The position numbers were made by a program, and so were the translations under genes. The notes beneath the pieces were generated by a model. It was not told the DNA's origin. It worked only from the letters and a program-made list of their open reading frames with translations, and made no database searches. A stretch of 64,000 nucleotides of DNA from Algoriphagus sp. AGSA1 (GTDB lineage Bacteria; Bacteroidota; Bacteroidia; Cytophagales; Cyclobacteriaceae): positions 79,412 to 143,411 of the forward strand of contig NZ_JAJUWR010000017.1 in the NCBI RefSeq assembly GCF_021390545.1, written 5' to 3'. Positions 35,715 through 43,978 of the stretch are shown in pieces. The first letter of the stretch is position 1. Each line of letters starts with the position of its first letter.

Positions 35715-36368
35715 TTATAGCCGATTGACCACTGCTTTTTTAGGAATTTTCAAAGACCACATTCCTCTCAGATCCCCAACCTCAAAATCCCTTGCCAAAT
35801 CTCCGGGATATAAAGAATCCACCTTTTCTAAAACCGCTTTATCAATCTGGGTTTCTGGATTACCGTGACAATTCAGACAAAACTCTGAGGGGATAATAAT
35901 CGCTTTGGTATAAAGCAACGTATCTCCATTATTGATTTTCTGGATATTTGGCTCGCTGACTATTCCATTCTCCGCATTGTATTGGTAAGCTTCCAAAATC
36001 TGGCTTTCCGGTTCGTTTGGTAGATTATTCTGGTTTCTGGCGCGAAAGGAGGTACGTCTTATCGAGATTTTATAGCGGTCACTCACTGCCTTTGTTATAG
36101 AGGCGGCGTTCACACTACAAAAATCCAATGCTCCCGTAAACCCACTTTCTTCCACAGCCTGATGCAAGTTGGACATAAGCTGTTGCTGCGCTTCAGTGCT
36201 AATGGAGTCTCCCCAGACCATAGCCTCTTGTATAATCTGGGCTTCAGAAAGTCTTTTGGCCTCCATAGAACTGTTTACTTTATCAAACACCTCCTTGGAT
36301 ACCCGCTCTTGAGGCCCGCAAGCCATTAAAAGAAAGTATGAAATCAAAATATAGACGAAGTGCTTCAT
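35715..36368 (-). CDS. DUF3365 (Tll0287-like) c-type heme lipoprotein
   Basis: A 217-residue protein with a lipobox at C17 (YFLLMAC). The DUF3365 domain covers most of the rest: GALDFCSVNAASITKAVSDR, the RRTSFRARNQNNLPNEPE segment typical of the family, and a single CxxCH heme site in SEFCLNCHGNPE (C164, C167, H168). Known members are heme-binding PAS-like sensors or electron carriers. It should sit on the periplasmic side, held by lipid. It lies 240 nt upstream of susC on the same strand, so co-transcription is possible but not shown. Confidence 0.88.
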   Translation of the reverse strand: MKHFVYILISYFLLMACGPQERVSKEVFDKVNSSMEAKRLSEAQIIQEAMVWGDSISTEAQQQLMSNLHQAVEESGFTGALDFCSVNAASITKAVSDRYKISIRRTSFRARNQNNLPNEPESQILEAYQYNAENGIVSEPNIQKINNGDTLLYTKAIIIPSEFCLNCHGNPETQIDKAVLEKVDSLYPGDLARDFEVGDLRGMWSLKIPKKAVVNRL

Positions 36369-36699
36369 AAGGCTGCGTGTTTAAGAATAGATAAAATTAC
36401 GAATCATAGCTTGAATTCCCCCGAAGTTTCTAAATCCATACCTGGTAACACATAGAAGGAGACAGAAGAACTGATCACTGAGGCTGTTGTCCGGTACTTG
36501 ATGCCAGGGCATGAGATTTTCAGACTGCGGCTCTAAGTAAATGAGATGATAAGCAGCCCTTTCAGCCCTTTAATTATTCTACACAGCTAGTACATAGAGT
36601 AGCCGTGTCCTTTGCGGGATCTTCGTGTCCTTTGTGGTTAAAGAAACTCCGCTACTGGCAGAAATCCGTATATTCATATTCTTTAATTTAATTGTACCT
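36369..36699. other. Divergent intergenic region with a GTGTCCTTTG repeat
   Basis: These 331 nt separate two divergent genes. GTGTCCTTTG appears twice 20 nt apart, at 36605-36614 and 36625-36634, the second followed by TGGTTAAAG. This sequence type turns up often in Bacteroidota intergenic DNA, to my recollection. No gene or clear promoter was recognised. Confidence 0.45.
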
Positions 36700-39510
36700 A
36701 TGCAAAAAGTTCATGGTCTGTTTTTAATCGGGATGCTGTTTAGCACACAGCTTTTTCCCCAAACCTGGACCAGAATGCAAAGCTGGGGACTGGATCTGGA
36801 AGGGATCACTTGGGTGGATGAAAATCTGGGCTTTGCGGTAGGAGAAAACCTTATTATCCGTACTCGTGATGGAGGGATCACCTGGGAAGAACTTCCTGTA
36901 AGTTTTGAGGGAAGGCTGCTGGACCTGGTCTTTTATGATGAGACCACAGGAGTGGCCGTGGGTGAAAATGGCTTGATTCTCAAAACCCAGGATTCAGGAA
37001 ATACATGGAACCAAATTTCTTCGGGGAGTACCCAGGCTTTAACTAGCCTAACAATAGTCTCTGAAAGTAAACTAGTGGCCATCTCAGACGGGGGGCAAAT
37101 CTTAAGTTCCACCTCTAAAGGAGATTCTTGGACCAAAATCCTGTCCGGCTCTACCCAAAGTTTAAATGATATAAGGTTTATTAATTCTGATACTGCCTAT
37201 ATAGTAGGTAATCAAGGGATAATCCTGAGAAGCTACGATGGAGGTGATCAATGGAACCCTTTGAATTCAGGATTGTCGGCTGATCTTAATGGGGTGGCTT
37301 TTTCCACCACGCTGATTGGCTATGCGGTAGGTGACGGAGGGATTATATTAAAAACTATCGACGGAGGGGAAAACTGGACGACGCAGACTTCCCAAGTGAC
37401 CACAAATTTACAAAAAGTCGCCGTTAGTCCCCTGGACATCCGCATCATTACGGTGGTGGGTGAAGCGGCTACGGCTCTTAGATCTACTAATTCCGGGGCT
37501 TCTTTTGGTAAAGCCAATCTGGGTGCCACCAACACCAGAAACCTCAAAGCTTTGGCATTTAAGCCATCAAGTAACCTGGTATTCGGCGTAGGTCAGGATG
37601 GTTACCTTATTTCCTCCACCAATGCCGGCAGCAGCTATAGTCTGCGAATGGCGGGAATCCGCAATGATTTTACAGGAACCGACTTCAAATCAGACCGGGC
37701 CGGACATATCACGGGACAGCGTGGGGCAGATTACGTGACAAGTAATGGAGCGACTAGTCTGGTGTACAGGCCAGTTCCCGAAGGCATTGACATAGTAAGT
37801 ATGGGATTCTGGAGCACATCTTTTGGATATGTGGGAGCTGCTTCCGGTAAAATCTACAGAACCGGCAACAGCGGATCTTCCTGGGTACCAGTTCCGGTGC
37901 AGACCTCTGAGACTATTACCGGGTTTTATCTTTTTGCGACATCTGTGCTCTACGTTACCGGCACAAATGGATTTATCGCCAGATCATCGGATTCCGGCGC
38001 AACCTGGGATGCGGCGGGGATACAATCAAATACCTCTGAGAATCTTCGGGACATCACATTCTTTGATTACCAGGTGGGATTTGCCGTAGGAGACAAGGGG
38101 CAGATCAGCTGGAACAGTGGTGGGGATACGTGGGAAAATCTACCAAAGTTGACTACAGAAAACCTGAATTCTTTGGCAAAGATTGACTCCAGCACCGCGA
38201 TCATCGTAGGTGATGCTGGAGTTTTGCTCAAGTCTGAAAACAAGGCAAAAACCTGGAGAAAAATCGACATCCCATTTACTGAAAACCTCACTTCTGTGGA
38301 TTTTTGGGATGAAAACATTGGATTTGTGTCTGGAGATTATGGCCTTGTACTGCAGACGAAGGACGGAGGAGAATCCTGGATAAGGATACCAAGTGGAACC
38401 ACAAGGAACCTTACCGACATAAGTGTGGCATCACCTACAGTAGCTTTTGCTGTAGGTGATGATGGTACAATTTTGAGGTATGAATGTGTACCGCCTACCG
38501 AGCTCAGTGAAATTACGGGGGAAAACCAACTTTGCCTTACCATAGGCCAATATTCCGTTGCTGATGAAGCGCTCCCTGGAGAAGTGTTCGTGTGGAGAGC
38601 TGATGGTGGGGAAATTGTTTCCGGCCAGGGAACCAATGAAATCGAAGTACTGTGGAAGTCACCCGGAAGAAACGGGCTGTATGTGAGTAGGGAGAACTTC
38701 TGTGGAAATGGTAGAACTTCAGCGATGGAGGTACTGGTATCATCACTTCCGGCGGGCAATAGTCCAATTGAAGGGAATGGTACCGTTTGTCTGGAAGAAA
38801 CGGAAATCTATTCACTGCCGGATTCAGCGGGGGTAAGCTATACTTGGGAGATAAATGGAGGCGAGGTTGTCCAAGGGCAAGGGACTTCCCTGGTTCAGGT
38901 AAGATGGGGTACTGCGGGCAGCCAAGTAATACGGGTGGTTCAGGAAAATGCCTGTGGCAAAGCTGATCCGATTACAAAGGCGATTACAGTCAATATGCCT
39001 CCTGGACAACCGGGAGAAATAGCAGGCCCAAATCAAACCGGTCTTTGGGAAACAGTATATGAAATCCCGGCTCAGGAAAATATAAACTTCAGATGGGCTA
39101 TAGCAGACGCTGGAGGGATTATACTGAAGGGACAAGGCTCGGAAAAAGTAACAGTCCAGTGGCAAAAAGAAGGGGATTTCCAACTAAGCGTCACGCCCGA
39201 AAATGCATGCAATGAAGGCACAGCTCGCACTCTTGATGTTAATGTCAATGTGATCACTGCCCTGCCGGAAAAAGAAGATCTGAATGTCCGGGTTTTTCCT
39301 AACCCTTCTTCCGGAACGCTAACTATAGAGATAGGTAATGCCAATTATAAAAGCCTTCGGGTGATCAATTCATTTGGACAGCTGATCCAAGCAATAGGCA
39401 TATCCTCTGGAACCAAGGAAATCAGGCTTGAACATTTACCGAAAGGGATGATTTTGCTACAGTTCAATACAGGATCGAATCTGATGCTGCGAAAGGTGAT
39501 TGTGAATTAA
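36700..39510 (+). CDS. Large YCF48-repeat protein with PKD-like domains and T9SS sorting domain
   Basis: A 936-residue protein. A signal peptide (MQKVHGLFLIGMLFSTQLFP) is followed by about 14 YCF48-type propeller blades (residues ~25-615), seen as repeats like GFAVGENLIIRTRDGGITWE, GVAVGENGLILKTQDSGNTW and AVGDGGIILKTIDGGENWTT. Three PKD/Ig-like domains follow (~620-860), each with a C-x-[ST]-x-[QE]-Y pattern and a W-x-x-[PG]-G block. The C-terminus (VRVFPNPSSGTLTIEIGNAN to LRKVIVN) is a type A sorting domain for type IX secretion. It should be surface-attached or released. Start 36700 gives a clean signal peptide; an upstream in-frame ATG at 36625 would put 25 odd residues before it. Function is unknown. 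Confidence 0.9.
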   Translation: MQKVHGLFLIGMLFSTQLFPQTWTRMQSWGLDLEGITWVDENLGFAVGENLIIRTRDGGITWEELPVSFEGRLLDLVFYDETTGVAVGENGLILKTQDSGNTWNQISSGSTQALTSLTIVSESKLVAISDGGQILSSTSKGDSWTKILSGSTQSLNDIRFINSDTAYIVGNQGIILRSYDGGDQWNPLNSGLSADLNGVAFSTTLIGYAVGDGGIILKTIDGGENWTTQTSQVTTNLQKVAVSPLDIRIITVVGEAATALRSTNSGASFGKANLGATNTRNLKALAFKPSSNLVFGVGQDGYLISSTNAGSSYSLRMAGIRNDFTGTDFKSDRAGHITGQRGADYVTSNGATSLVYRPVPEGIDIVSMGFWSTSFGYVGAASGKIYRTGNSGSSWVPVPVQTSETITGFYLFATSVLYVTGTNGFIARSSDSGATWDAAGIQSNTSENLRDITFFDYQVGFAVGDKGQISWNSGGDTWENLPKLTTENLNSLAKIDSSTAIIVGDAGVLLKSENKAKTWRKIDIPFTENLTSVDFWDENIGFVSGDYGLVLQTKDGGESWIRIPSGTTRNLTDISVASPTVAFAVGDDGTILRYECVPPTELSEITGENQLCLTIGQYSVADEALPGEVFVWRADGGEIVSGQGTNEIEVLWKSPGRNGLYVSRENFCGNGRTSAMEVLVSSLPAGNSPIEGNGTVCLEETEIYSLPDSAGVSYTWEINGGEVVQGQGTSLVQVRWGTAGSQVIRVVQENACGKADPITKAITVNMPPGQPGEIAGPNQTGLWETVYEIPAQENINFRWAIADAGGIILKGQGSEKVTVQWQKEGDFQLSVTPENACNEGTARTLDVNVNVITALPEKEDLNVRVFPNPSSGTLTIEIGNANYKSLRVINSFGQLIQAIGISSGTKEIRLEHLPKGMILLQFNTGSNLMLRKVIVN

Positions 39511-39522
39511 GCGGGCTCTAAA

Positions 39523-39680
39523 TAGGGCATGCTGAAAAACGCCATTAATAATCAAAAGCTATCATTTTGAATAATTAGCCCATTTTTCATGCGAGCTGTT
39601 TTTCAGCAAGTACAAGTTTTTTGACGACAATAGGTCTTTCTCCATACACCAGAAAATCCCAAAATCGGGATTTTCTGAGC
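39523..39680 (-). repeat. Dispersed intergenic element, GTCGTCAAAA family, copy B (full, reverse)
   Basis: Read on the minus strand it has, in order, the perfect hairpin AGAAAATCCC/GGGATTTTCT (39676-39651), AAAGACCTATTGTCGTCAAA (from 39639), CTTGTACTTGCTGAAAAAC, then GCGTTTTTCAGCATGCCCTA near its end. Copy C has the same blocks in the same order. TTGCTGAAAAA-like and GTTTTTCAGCA ends are inverted relative to each other, so the right half can also fold. It lies 13 nt after the stop of the T9SS protein gene. Confidence 0.75.
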
Positions 39681-40361
39681 TAGCCCTAAACAGCTTCATT
39701 TAAGAAAACAGGGCATGGGCCTAGTTTTTTGAAATCAGTGAAAAAGGTTATCCATTTTCTTAGGATAGCATTGCTGAAAAAGTGACAAGCCTTATACTTA
39801 TGCAACAGTATTGCGTCTATATCTCAAAGAATCTCCTTCCAGGAAGGTGTGGTTATTCCTATTTCAAAGCAAACACCCCTCCTTGGGAAGAGCCGAGGGA
39901 AATTGAGAATGGTGGTATGCAGGAAATAGGACTATTGTCATAGTGCAGTTTATAACACTACACATGATCTGGATTTTCACTATTACATAGAGTTTGAGGT
40001 AGATGGGGTTTATGCCGGCTGTATTGCTTGAATCCGGAGAAAACGATGCATTCGAAAAACTGTTGGAAAAAGAGCTTTCCTGTTATTGGGTACGGACACC
40101 GGAGGCAGGAGCCCGTACCCCCCGGTGAAATACACATTTACTCTCTGATTTCTCTATGAGCGATTACGATTAAAATAGTATATTTATACTCATAGTACCC
40201 ATTGTCCCGGTTTATTAAGTAAGGTGCCTTACGAATATACATCCCAGTGGAGGGAGTAAAACAATCCCAAAAAGAGCCCTTCATCCCCCGTATTGGCAAT
40301 GAAGGGCTGGAACTGGCACGATGGATTCATAGTATGATGGTCAAACACAAAAACTTTCGAT
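39681..40361. other. Non-coding stretch with possible gene debris and a hairpin
   Basis: No intact gene is visible in these ~680 nt. Two short open pieces in different frames could be debris: VYNTTHDLDFHYYIEFEVDG ending near 40031, and LLESGENDAFEKLLEKELSC ending at 40128. I do not recognise a family. A hairpin with perfect 8-bp arms (GGGTACGG at 40088, CCGTACCC at 40113) lies near the end of this stretch. Frames of 65 and 79 codons on opposite strands run across 40229-40468, but both extend through the leader element and lack family features, so I do not call them genes. Confidence 0.4.
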
Positions 40362-40451
40362 ATGAAATCGAGCTTGTCGAAGGCGACACACAAAGGGATG
40401 ATTATTTCCCGGGCGAGATTCCATCTGCCGGCAGGCAGGTGTGACCATTGA
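40362..40451 (+). repeat. MKSS leader element, copy 2 (63-nt core plus palindromic tail)
   Basis: The core 40362-40424 has the same length and ends as copy 1, ATGAAATCGAGC to GCGAGATTCCAT, with TGTCGAA and GGGATGATTAT conserved inside. The mini-ORF is 29 codons, 40362-40451, starting MKSSLSKATHKGMII. The core is followed by CTGCCGGCAGGCAGG and then AAAAACAATTATAAACACAT leading into the start codon of the DoxX-like gene at 40469. The clean upstream duplicate seen at copy 1 is not obvious here. Confidence 0.8.
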
Positions 40452-40468
40452 AAAACAATTATAAACAC

Positions 40469-40846
40469 ATGAAAAATAAAATCCTTTTCGTTGCCTGTCT
40501 CCTGACCGGACTGATGTTTATTAACTCAGGCCTCAACAAGTTTTTCAACTACATACCCATGCCGGACGATTTACCGCAGGAGGTAATGACCATGCTTGAG
40601 GCCATGATGACGATTACCTGGCTTATGCCACTCGTCGCAGTCTTTGAGATTATAGGAGGTGCGCTGCTTATTATTCCGAAATGGCGGGCATTGGGCATAC
40701 TGATACTTGTCCCTTTGATGGTGGGAATCCTTGCGCACCATATCACTTTAGGTGATTACAGTCCTGTCCCGTTTGTGATGGCGGCGATCCTTATTTGGGC
40801 AGCTTTCGAAAACAGGGAAAGGTATTTGCCCATTGTCAAAAGCTAA
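40469..40846 (+). CDS. DoxX-like small membrane protein
   Basis: A 125-residue protein with four hydrophobic helices: ILFVACLLTGLMFINSGLNK, TMTWL-type second helix (MMTITWLMPLVAVFEIIGGA), LGILILVPLMVGILAHHITL and PFVMAAILIWAAF. The NSGLNKFF and FEIIGGALLII blocks match the DoxX-like family of integral inner-membrane proteins, whose biochemical role is poorly defined. ATG 40469 is chosen over the TTG at 40448 because the latter overlaps the end of the leader element's mini-ORF. It is convergent with the next gene. Confidence 0.82.
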   Translation: MKNKILFVACLLTGLMFINSGLNKFFNYIPMPDDLPQEVMTMLEAMMTITWLMPLVAVFEIIGGALLIIPKWRALGILILVPLMVGILAHHITLGDYSPVPFVMAAILIWAAFENRERYLPIVKS

Positions 40847-40855
40847 GGATTAGCC

Positions 40856-41404
40856 TCATCCGCCTTGGTTGCCCTTGCGTAGGAGTCTTTTATAAGTCTT
40901 CCATAGCACAGACCCCTCTCTATTGGCATCTTTTTCAAATTCCCTTTCTTTATAGGAGATTTCATCAAGGTTGATCTTTCGACCGTGATACATGACGGAC
41001 TTCTGTTCGGACTGGGTGAGTTGTCCGGAATGGTATTGACGCATGTGCATCAGCTCATGCATCAATACCACTCCCACATTTGGGCATCCTTTCCTTAACC
41101 TGATAAAATAGATATTGGGTTGTTGGTGACTGATCATTCCGTAAAAATCAGACCTATCCAAAAAACTCACCCGGATATAGGCATCCCGGATGTCATATTT
41201 TTCGCAAAACCAGTGGATAGGATCTTTCACGTCGTAGTAGGTGTGGTTTCTGATGTGAAGACCCCGGATGGTGTCATTGTTCTGAATATCAATTTGATAT
41301 GGCAAAATAAAATTGGCCTGAACCGGCGTTGGCCTGATCACCAAAGCAAGTAAGAGGATAAGGATCAGATAGGTGTTACTGTGGACAAATAGTATGGTTT
41401 TCAT
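40856..41404 (-). CDS. Small exported zinc-peptidase-like protein (HExxH)
   Basis: A 182-residue protein with a signal peptide or anchor (TYLILILLLALVIRPTPVQA, cleavage likely after VQA). It has an HExxH zinc site in VVLMHELMHMRQYH (H116, E117, H120), and an acidic helix further on (SYKEREFEKDANREGS) that could give the third ligand, as in gluzincins. The length is short for a full peptidase, so it may be a minimal or atypical member. I do not recognise the exact family. Its leader on the minus strand carries copy 3 of the MKSS element, 87 nt upstream. Confidence 0.72.
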   Translation of the reverse strand: MKTILFVHSNTYLILILLLALVIRPTPVQANFILPYQIDIQNNDTIRGLHIRNHTYYDVKDPIHWFCEKYDIRDAYIRVSFLDRSDFYGMISHQQPNIYFIRLRKGCPNVGVVLMHELMHMRQYHSGQLTQSEQKSVMYHGRKINLDEISYKEREFEKDANREGSVLWKTYKRLLRKGNQGG

Positions 41405-41428
41405 CTGTTTGTTGTTGTTTTATCATGG

Positions 41429-41491
41429 TCATATAGCCTTTTCCGAAGTCAGTTCGGGAGAATCCCTGCCGGTAAGCGGGCTCGATTTCAT
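41429..41491 (-). repeat. MKSS leader element, copy 3 (short form, minus strand)
   Basis: On the minus strand ATGAAATCGAGC starts at 41491 and is followed directly by CCGCTTACCGGCAGG, lacking the 63-nt core seen in copies 1 and 2. The mini-ORF begins MKSSPLTGRDSPELTSEK and stops at 41429. Downstream, AAAACAACAACAAACAG leads into ATGAAA, the start of the zinc-peptidase-like gene at 41404. The orientation relative to its gene is the same as in the other copies. Confidence 0.7.
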
Positions 41492-41690
41492 GACAGCGTG
41501 TTTTACTTCAAATAAAAATGAGGATGAGGTAGTAAACCGACTTTTTAGCCCAATCAAAACACTGAGTCTTCATACAGTGGATTTGGAGGAGTAAATGCCA
41601 TTTTCCGCTCGTCAGTGCTGTTTGTAGCGCAGATAGGTTGTTCGTCTAAAAAAGCAATCTTATAGCTACTTATTTGATAACTTTAAAGCA

Positions 41691-42860
41691 ATGAAAGATC
41701 ATCTTCAAGGCAATTTCACGAAGGATGTATGGCTTTTCCCTGTCAGACTACCTACATGGCTTAGACACAAGTCGCTTCGCCATCTATTGTTTTGGTCTGC
41801 ACTGTTGGTTTACGAGGGGCTTATTTGGGGGATGGTAGATGGGGATTTTAACAGGAGGATCGTAACCTCTTTTATCGAATTGCCGATAAAAATGATGGCG
41901 ACGTATTTTACCATTTATTTTCTCATCGACCGATTGTTGATGAAGAGGAAGTATTTGTGGTTTTTCAATACGCTTATTTTATCCATCCTTGGATTCGCCA
42001 TTTTGATGAGGATGCAGGCTTACTACCTGATATACCCTGTCTATCTGCCGGAAGCTACCGAGGTCCCGCTATTTTACTTTCCCAAGATATTCATAGCCTT
42101 GGTCACCCTATATTCACTGGTGGCCATACTGGCTTCTTTTCACATGACCAAATTGTGGTTTCTTCATGAGCGGGCCACAAGGGAATTGCAGGAAATAGCA
42201 CAAAAGCTTCAAAATGAAAAACTGGAAGCCGAGCTTAAAGTCCTAAAATCCCAGATCAACCCTCATTTTCTGTTCAATACCCTTAATAATCTGTATGTAC
42301 TTACCCTGAAGCATTCAGACAAGGCTCCGGAAACTGTCTATAGGTTGTCAGAGTTGATGAACTATATGCTTTATGAAAGCAACCAACCAAAGGTATTCCT
42401 CGAAAAAGAAATCCAATACTTACAAAACTATATAGCGCTGGAAAAATTGAGATATAACCCTAATGTGGATATTGATCTCAATGTATATGGAGAAACGTCT
42501 GATATAGAGGTTGCCCCGCTATTGATTTTACCATTCGTAGAAAATGGGTTCAAACATGGACTGAACAAAGAAAGGGATAGTGGTTGGCTCACGGTGGATA
42601 TCCAGGTCAAGGCAAATACGGTGATCATAAAAGTGGAAAACAGCAAGGAAATGGCGGGAACTAAAACACCCCACCTGCCTTCGGGAATAGGATTGGAAAA
42701 CGTAAGGAGAAGACTGGATTTGATCTACCCCGGGCGACATGAACTTAAGATTTTTTCCGAAGAGCAAACCTTTTTGGTGGTACTGAAAATAGTCCTATCC
42801 GGTTCAGATAGGAAGAAAAAAAGAGAGAAATCATTGTCCGGCAAAAAGACTGTCTTATGA
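41691..42860 (+). CDS. Sensor histidine kinase, LytS/YehU type
   Basis: A 389-residue protein with four membrane helices (residues ~30-47, 63-83, 90-112, 131-150) and no large sensor domain, then a coiled coil (~155-185). The His_kinase domain (PF06580) has the phospho-acceptor H192 in SQINPHFLFNTLNNLYVL. The ATPase domain has LLILPFVENGFKHGLNKERD (N box) and LPSGIGLENVRRRLDLIYPG (G box). It phosphorylates the LytTR regulator encoded 39 nt downstream. The signal is unknown. Its stop codon overlaps ATG of leader element copy 4 (ATGA), so that element's mini-ORF would be translationally coupled. Confidence 0.92.
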   Translation: MKDHLQGNFTKDVWLFPVRLPTWLRHKSLRHLLFWSALLVYEGLIWGMVDGDFNRRIVTSFIELPIKMMATYFTIYFLIDRLLMKRKYLWFFNTLILSILGFAILMRMQAYYLIYPVYLPEATEVPLFYFPKIFIALVTLYSLVAILASFHMTKLWFLHERATRELQEIAQKLQNEKLEAELKVLKSQINPHFLFNTLNNLYVLTLKHSDKAPETVYRLSELMNYMLYESNQPKVFLEKEIQYLQNYIALEKLRYNPNVDIDLNVYGETSDIEVAPLLILPFVENGFKHGLNKERDSGWLTVDIQVKANTVIIKVENSKEMAGTKTPHLPSGIGLENVRRRLDLIYPGRHELKIFSEEQTFLVVLKIVLSGSDRKKKREKSLSGKKTVL

Positions 42861-42895
42861 AATCGAGCCTGCCTACCGGACAAAATCAATTATAA
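42857..42895 (+). repeat. MKSS leader element, copy 4 (short form, between kinase and regulator)
   Basis: ATGAAATCGAGC at 42857 overlaps the kinase stop as ATGA. It is followed by CTGCCTACCGGAC and AAAATCAATTATAAAGATAT, then ATG 42900 of the response regulator. The mini-ORF is 12 codons, MKSSLPTGQNQL. Compared with copy 3, the short CTGCCTACCGG tail is kept and the 63-nt core is missing. Confidence 0.75.
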
Positions 42896-42899
42896 AGAT

Positions 42900-43625
42900 A
42901 TGAAATGCATCGTAATAGATGATGAACCCTTGGCTCGTCAGCTGATTGAATCTTATATCGACAAGGTAGATGGCCTTCAGTTGGTCAGAAGCTGCTCCAG
43001 TGCCGTGGAAGCATTTGAAGTCATTCATCAAAGCCAGGTTGATTTACTTTTTCTTGATATAGAAATGCCCAAGGTATCGGGGTTGGATTTTTTAAGATCC
43101 TTGCGCAACCCGCCAAAGGTGATCCTTACCACTGCATATAGGGAATTTGCACTGGAAGCGTACGAACTGGATGTCATTGACTATTTGCTGAAACCGGTTT
43201 TGTTTGAACGCTTTCTCAAAAGCATCAGTAAAGTCTATGAAGTACATGCTGTCATCAAGAGGCCTGTAGATCGCCCGCCTCTTTCCGATACAGGTAAGGA
43301 CGAGCCCTATCTGTATCTGAAGGAGGATAGGGAGATGGTAAAGGTGTTCTTGAAAGACATTATGTATATCGAAAGCATGAAGGACTATGTGAAAGTCAAG
43401 ACGGTGGATGGGCAGATCGTAAGCTATCAACGGATTGGCTACCTGGAAGAAAAACTTCCGGATGATAGATTTGTTCGTGTTCATCGCTCTTTTATCATCG
43501 CTTTTTCATGGGTGTCCTCATATACTATGTATGGAGTGAAAGTAGGACGGCAGGAGATTCCCATAGGAAGGAATTATAAGCAATCTGTCCTCAAGACCCT
43601 CAATAAGAACAATGTGATGAAATAG
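42900..43625 (+). CDS. LytTR-family response regulator
   Basis: A 241-residue protein with a receiver domain (MKCIVIDDEPLARQLIESYI; phospho-acceptor D53 in DLLFLDIEMP; T in VILTTAYREFALEAYELD; K in YLLKPV) and a C-terminal LytTR DNA-binding domain (EMVKVFLKDIMYIESMKDYV; FVRVHRSFIIAF). It is the cognate partner of the kinase just upstream. LytTR proteins bind paired imperfect direct repeats; I found none in the short flanks. The 39 nt between the two genes are entirely leader element copy 4. Confidence 0.94.
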   Translation: MKCIVIDDEPLARQLIESYIDKVDGLQLVRSCSSAVEAFEVIHQSQVDLLFLDIEMPKVSGLDFLRSLRNPPKVILTTAYREFALEAYELDVIDYLLKPVLFERFLKSISKVYEVHAVIKRPVDRPPLSDTGKDEPYLYLKEDREMVKVFLKDIMYIESMKDYVKVKTVDGQIVSYQRIGYLEEKLPDDRFVRVHRSFIIAFSWVSSYTMYGVKVGRQEIPIGRNYKQSVLKTLNKNNVMK

Positions 43626-43677
43626 CATGTGGGCTAGCATTTGGAGCGGTAGAAGATGGGGTGGCAGCCTCTAACTG

Positions 43678-43815
43678 AAAATCCCGGTTTTGCGATTTCC
43701 CGATGCAAGGACAAAGACCTATTGTCGTCAAAAAGCTTGCATTTGTTGAAAAACCGTTTGCATTCAAAATGACAGGTTTTAGTCTAGTAGGGACGTTTTT
43801 CAGCAGGCCCTATGC
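43678..43815 (+). repeat. Dispersed intergenic element, GTCGTCAAAA family, copy C (full)
   Basis: It starts with a decayed hairpin (TGAAAATCCCGGTTTTGCGA), then ACAAAGACCTATTGTCGTCA, GCTTGCATTTGTTGAAAAAC, CAAAATGACAGGTTTTAGTC and GACGTTTTTCAGCAGGCCCT. Copy B shows these blocks in the same order and copy A shares two of them. It fills most of the 353-nt gap between the LytTR gene and the Mrp operon; the rest of the gap has no gene. Confidence 0.75.
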
Positions 43816-43978
43816 CACCTTCCCCCTTTTCATACACAACATTCCCTACAAATCCAAACCAAGCGCTGAACTTTCTTTTTTGTAATTTAGGGATTTAACC
43901 CGGCTTCGGCATTAGACCCAATAACAGAATTACTAATGCATAAGCCAGGTTCAACTACCACAATCATTTGGAAAACCC

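Noticed and set aside
36625..36699. A longer start for the T9SS YCF48 protein
   Set aside because: It places 25 odd residues before a good signal peptide.
40229..40468. Frames of 65 and 79 codons on opposite strands before the DoxX-like gene
   Set aside because: Both run through the MKSS element and match no family; they are better explained by repeat sequence.
41373..41594. A 73-codon frame between the zinc peptidase and the kinase
   Set aside because: It begins inside the opposite gene and includes the reverse of element copy 3; no conserved feature.
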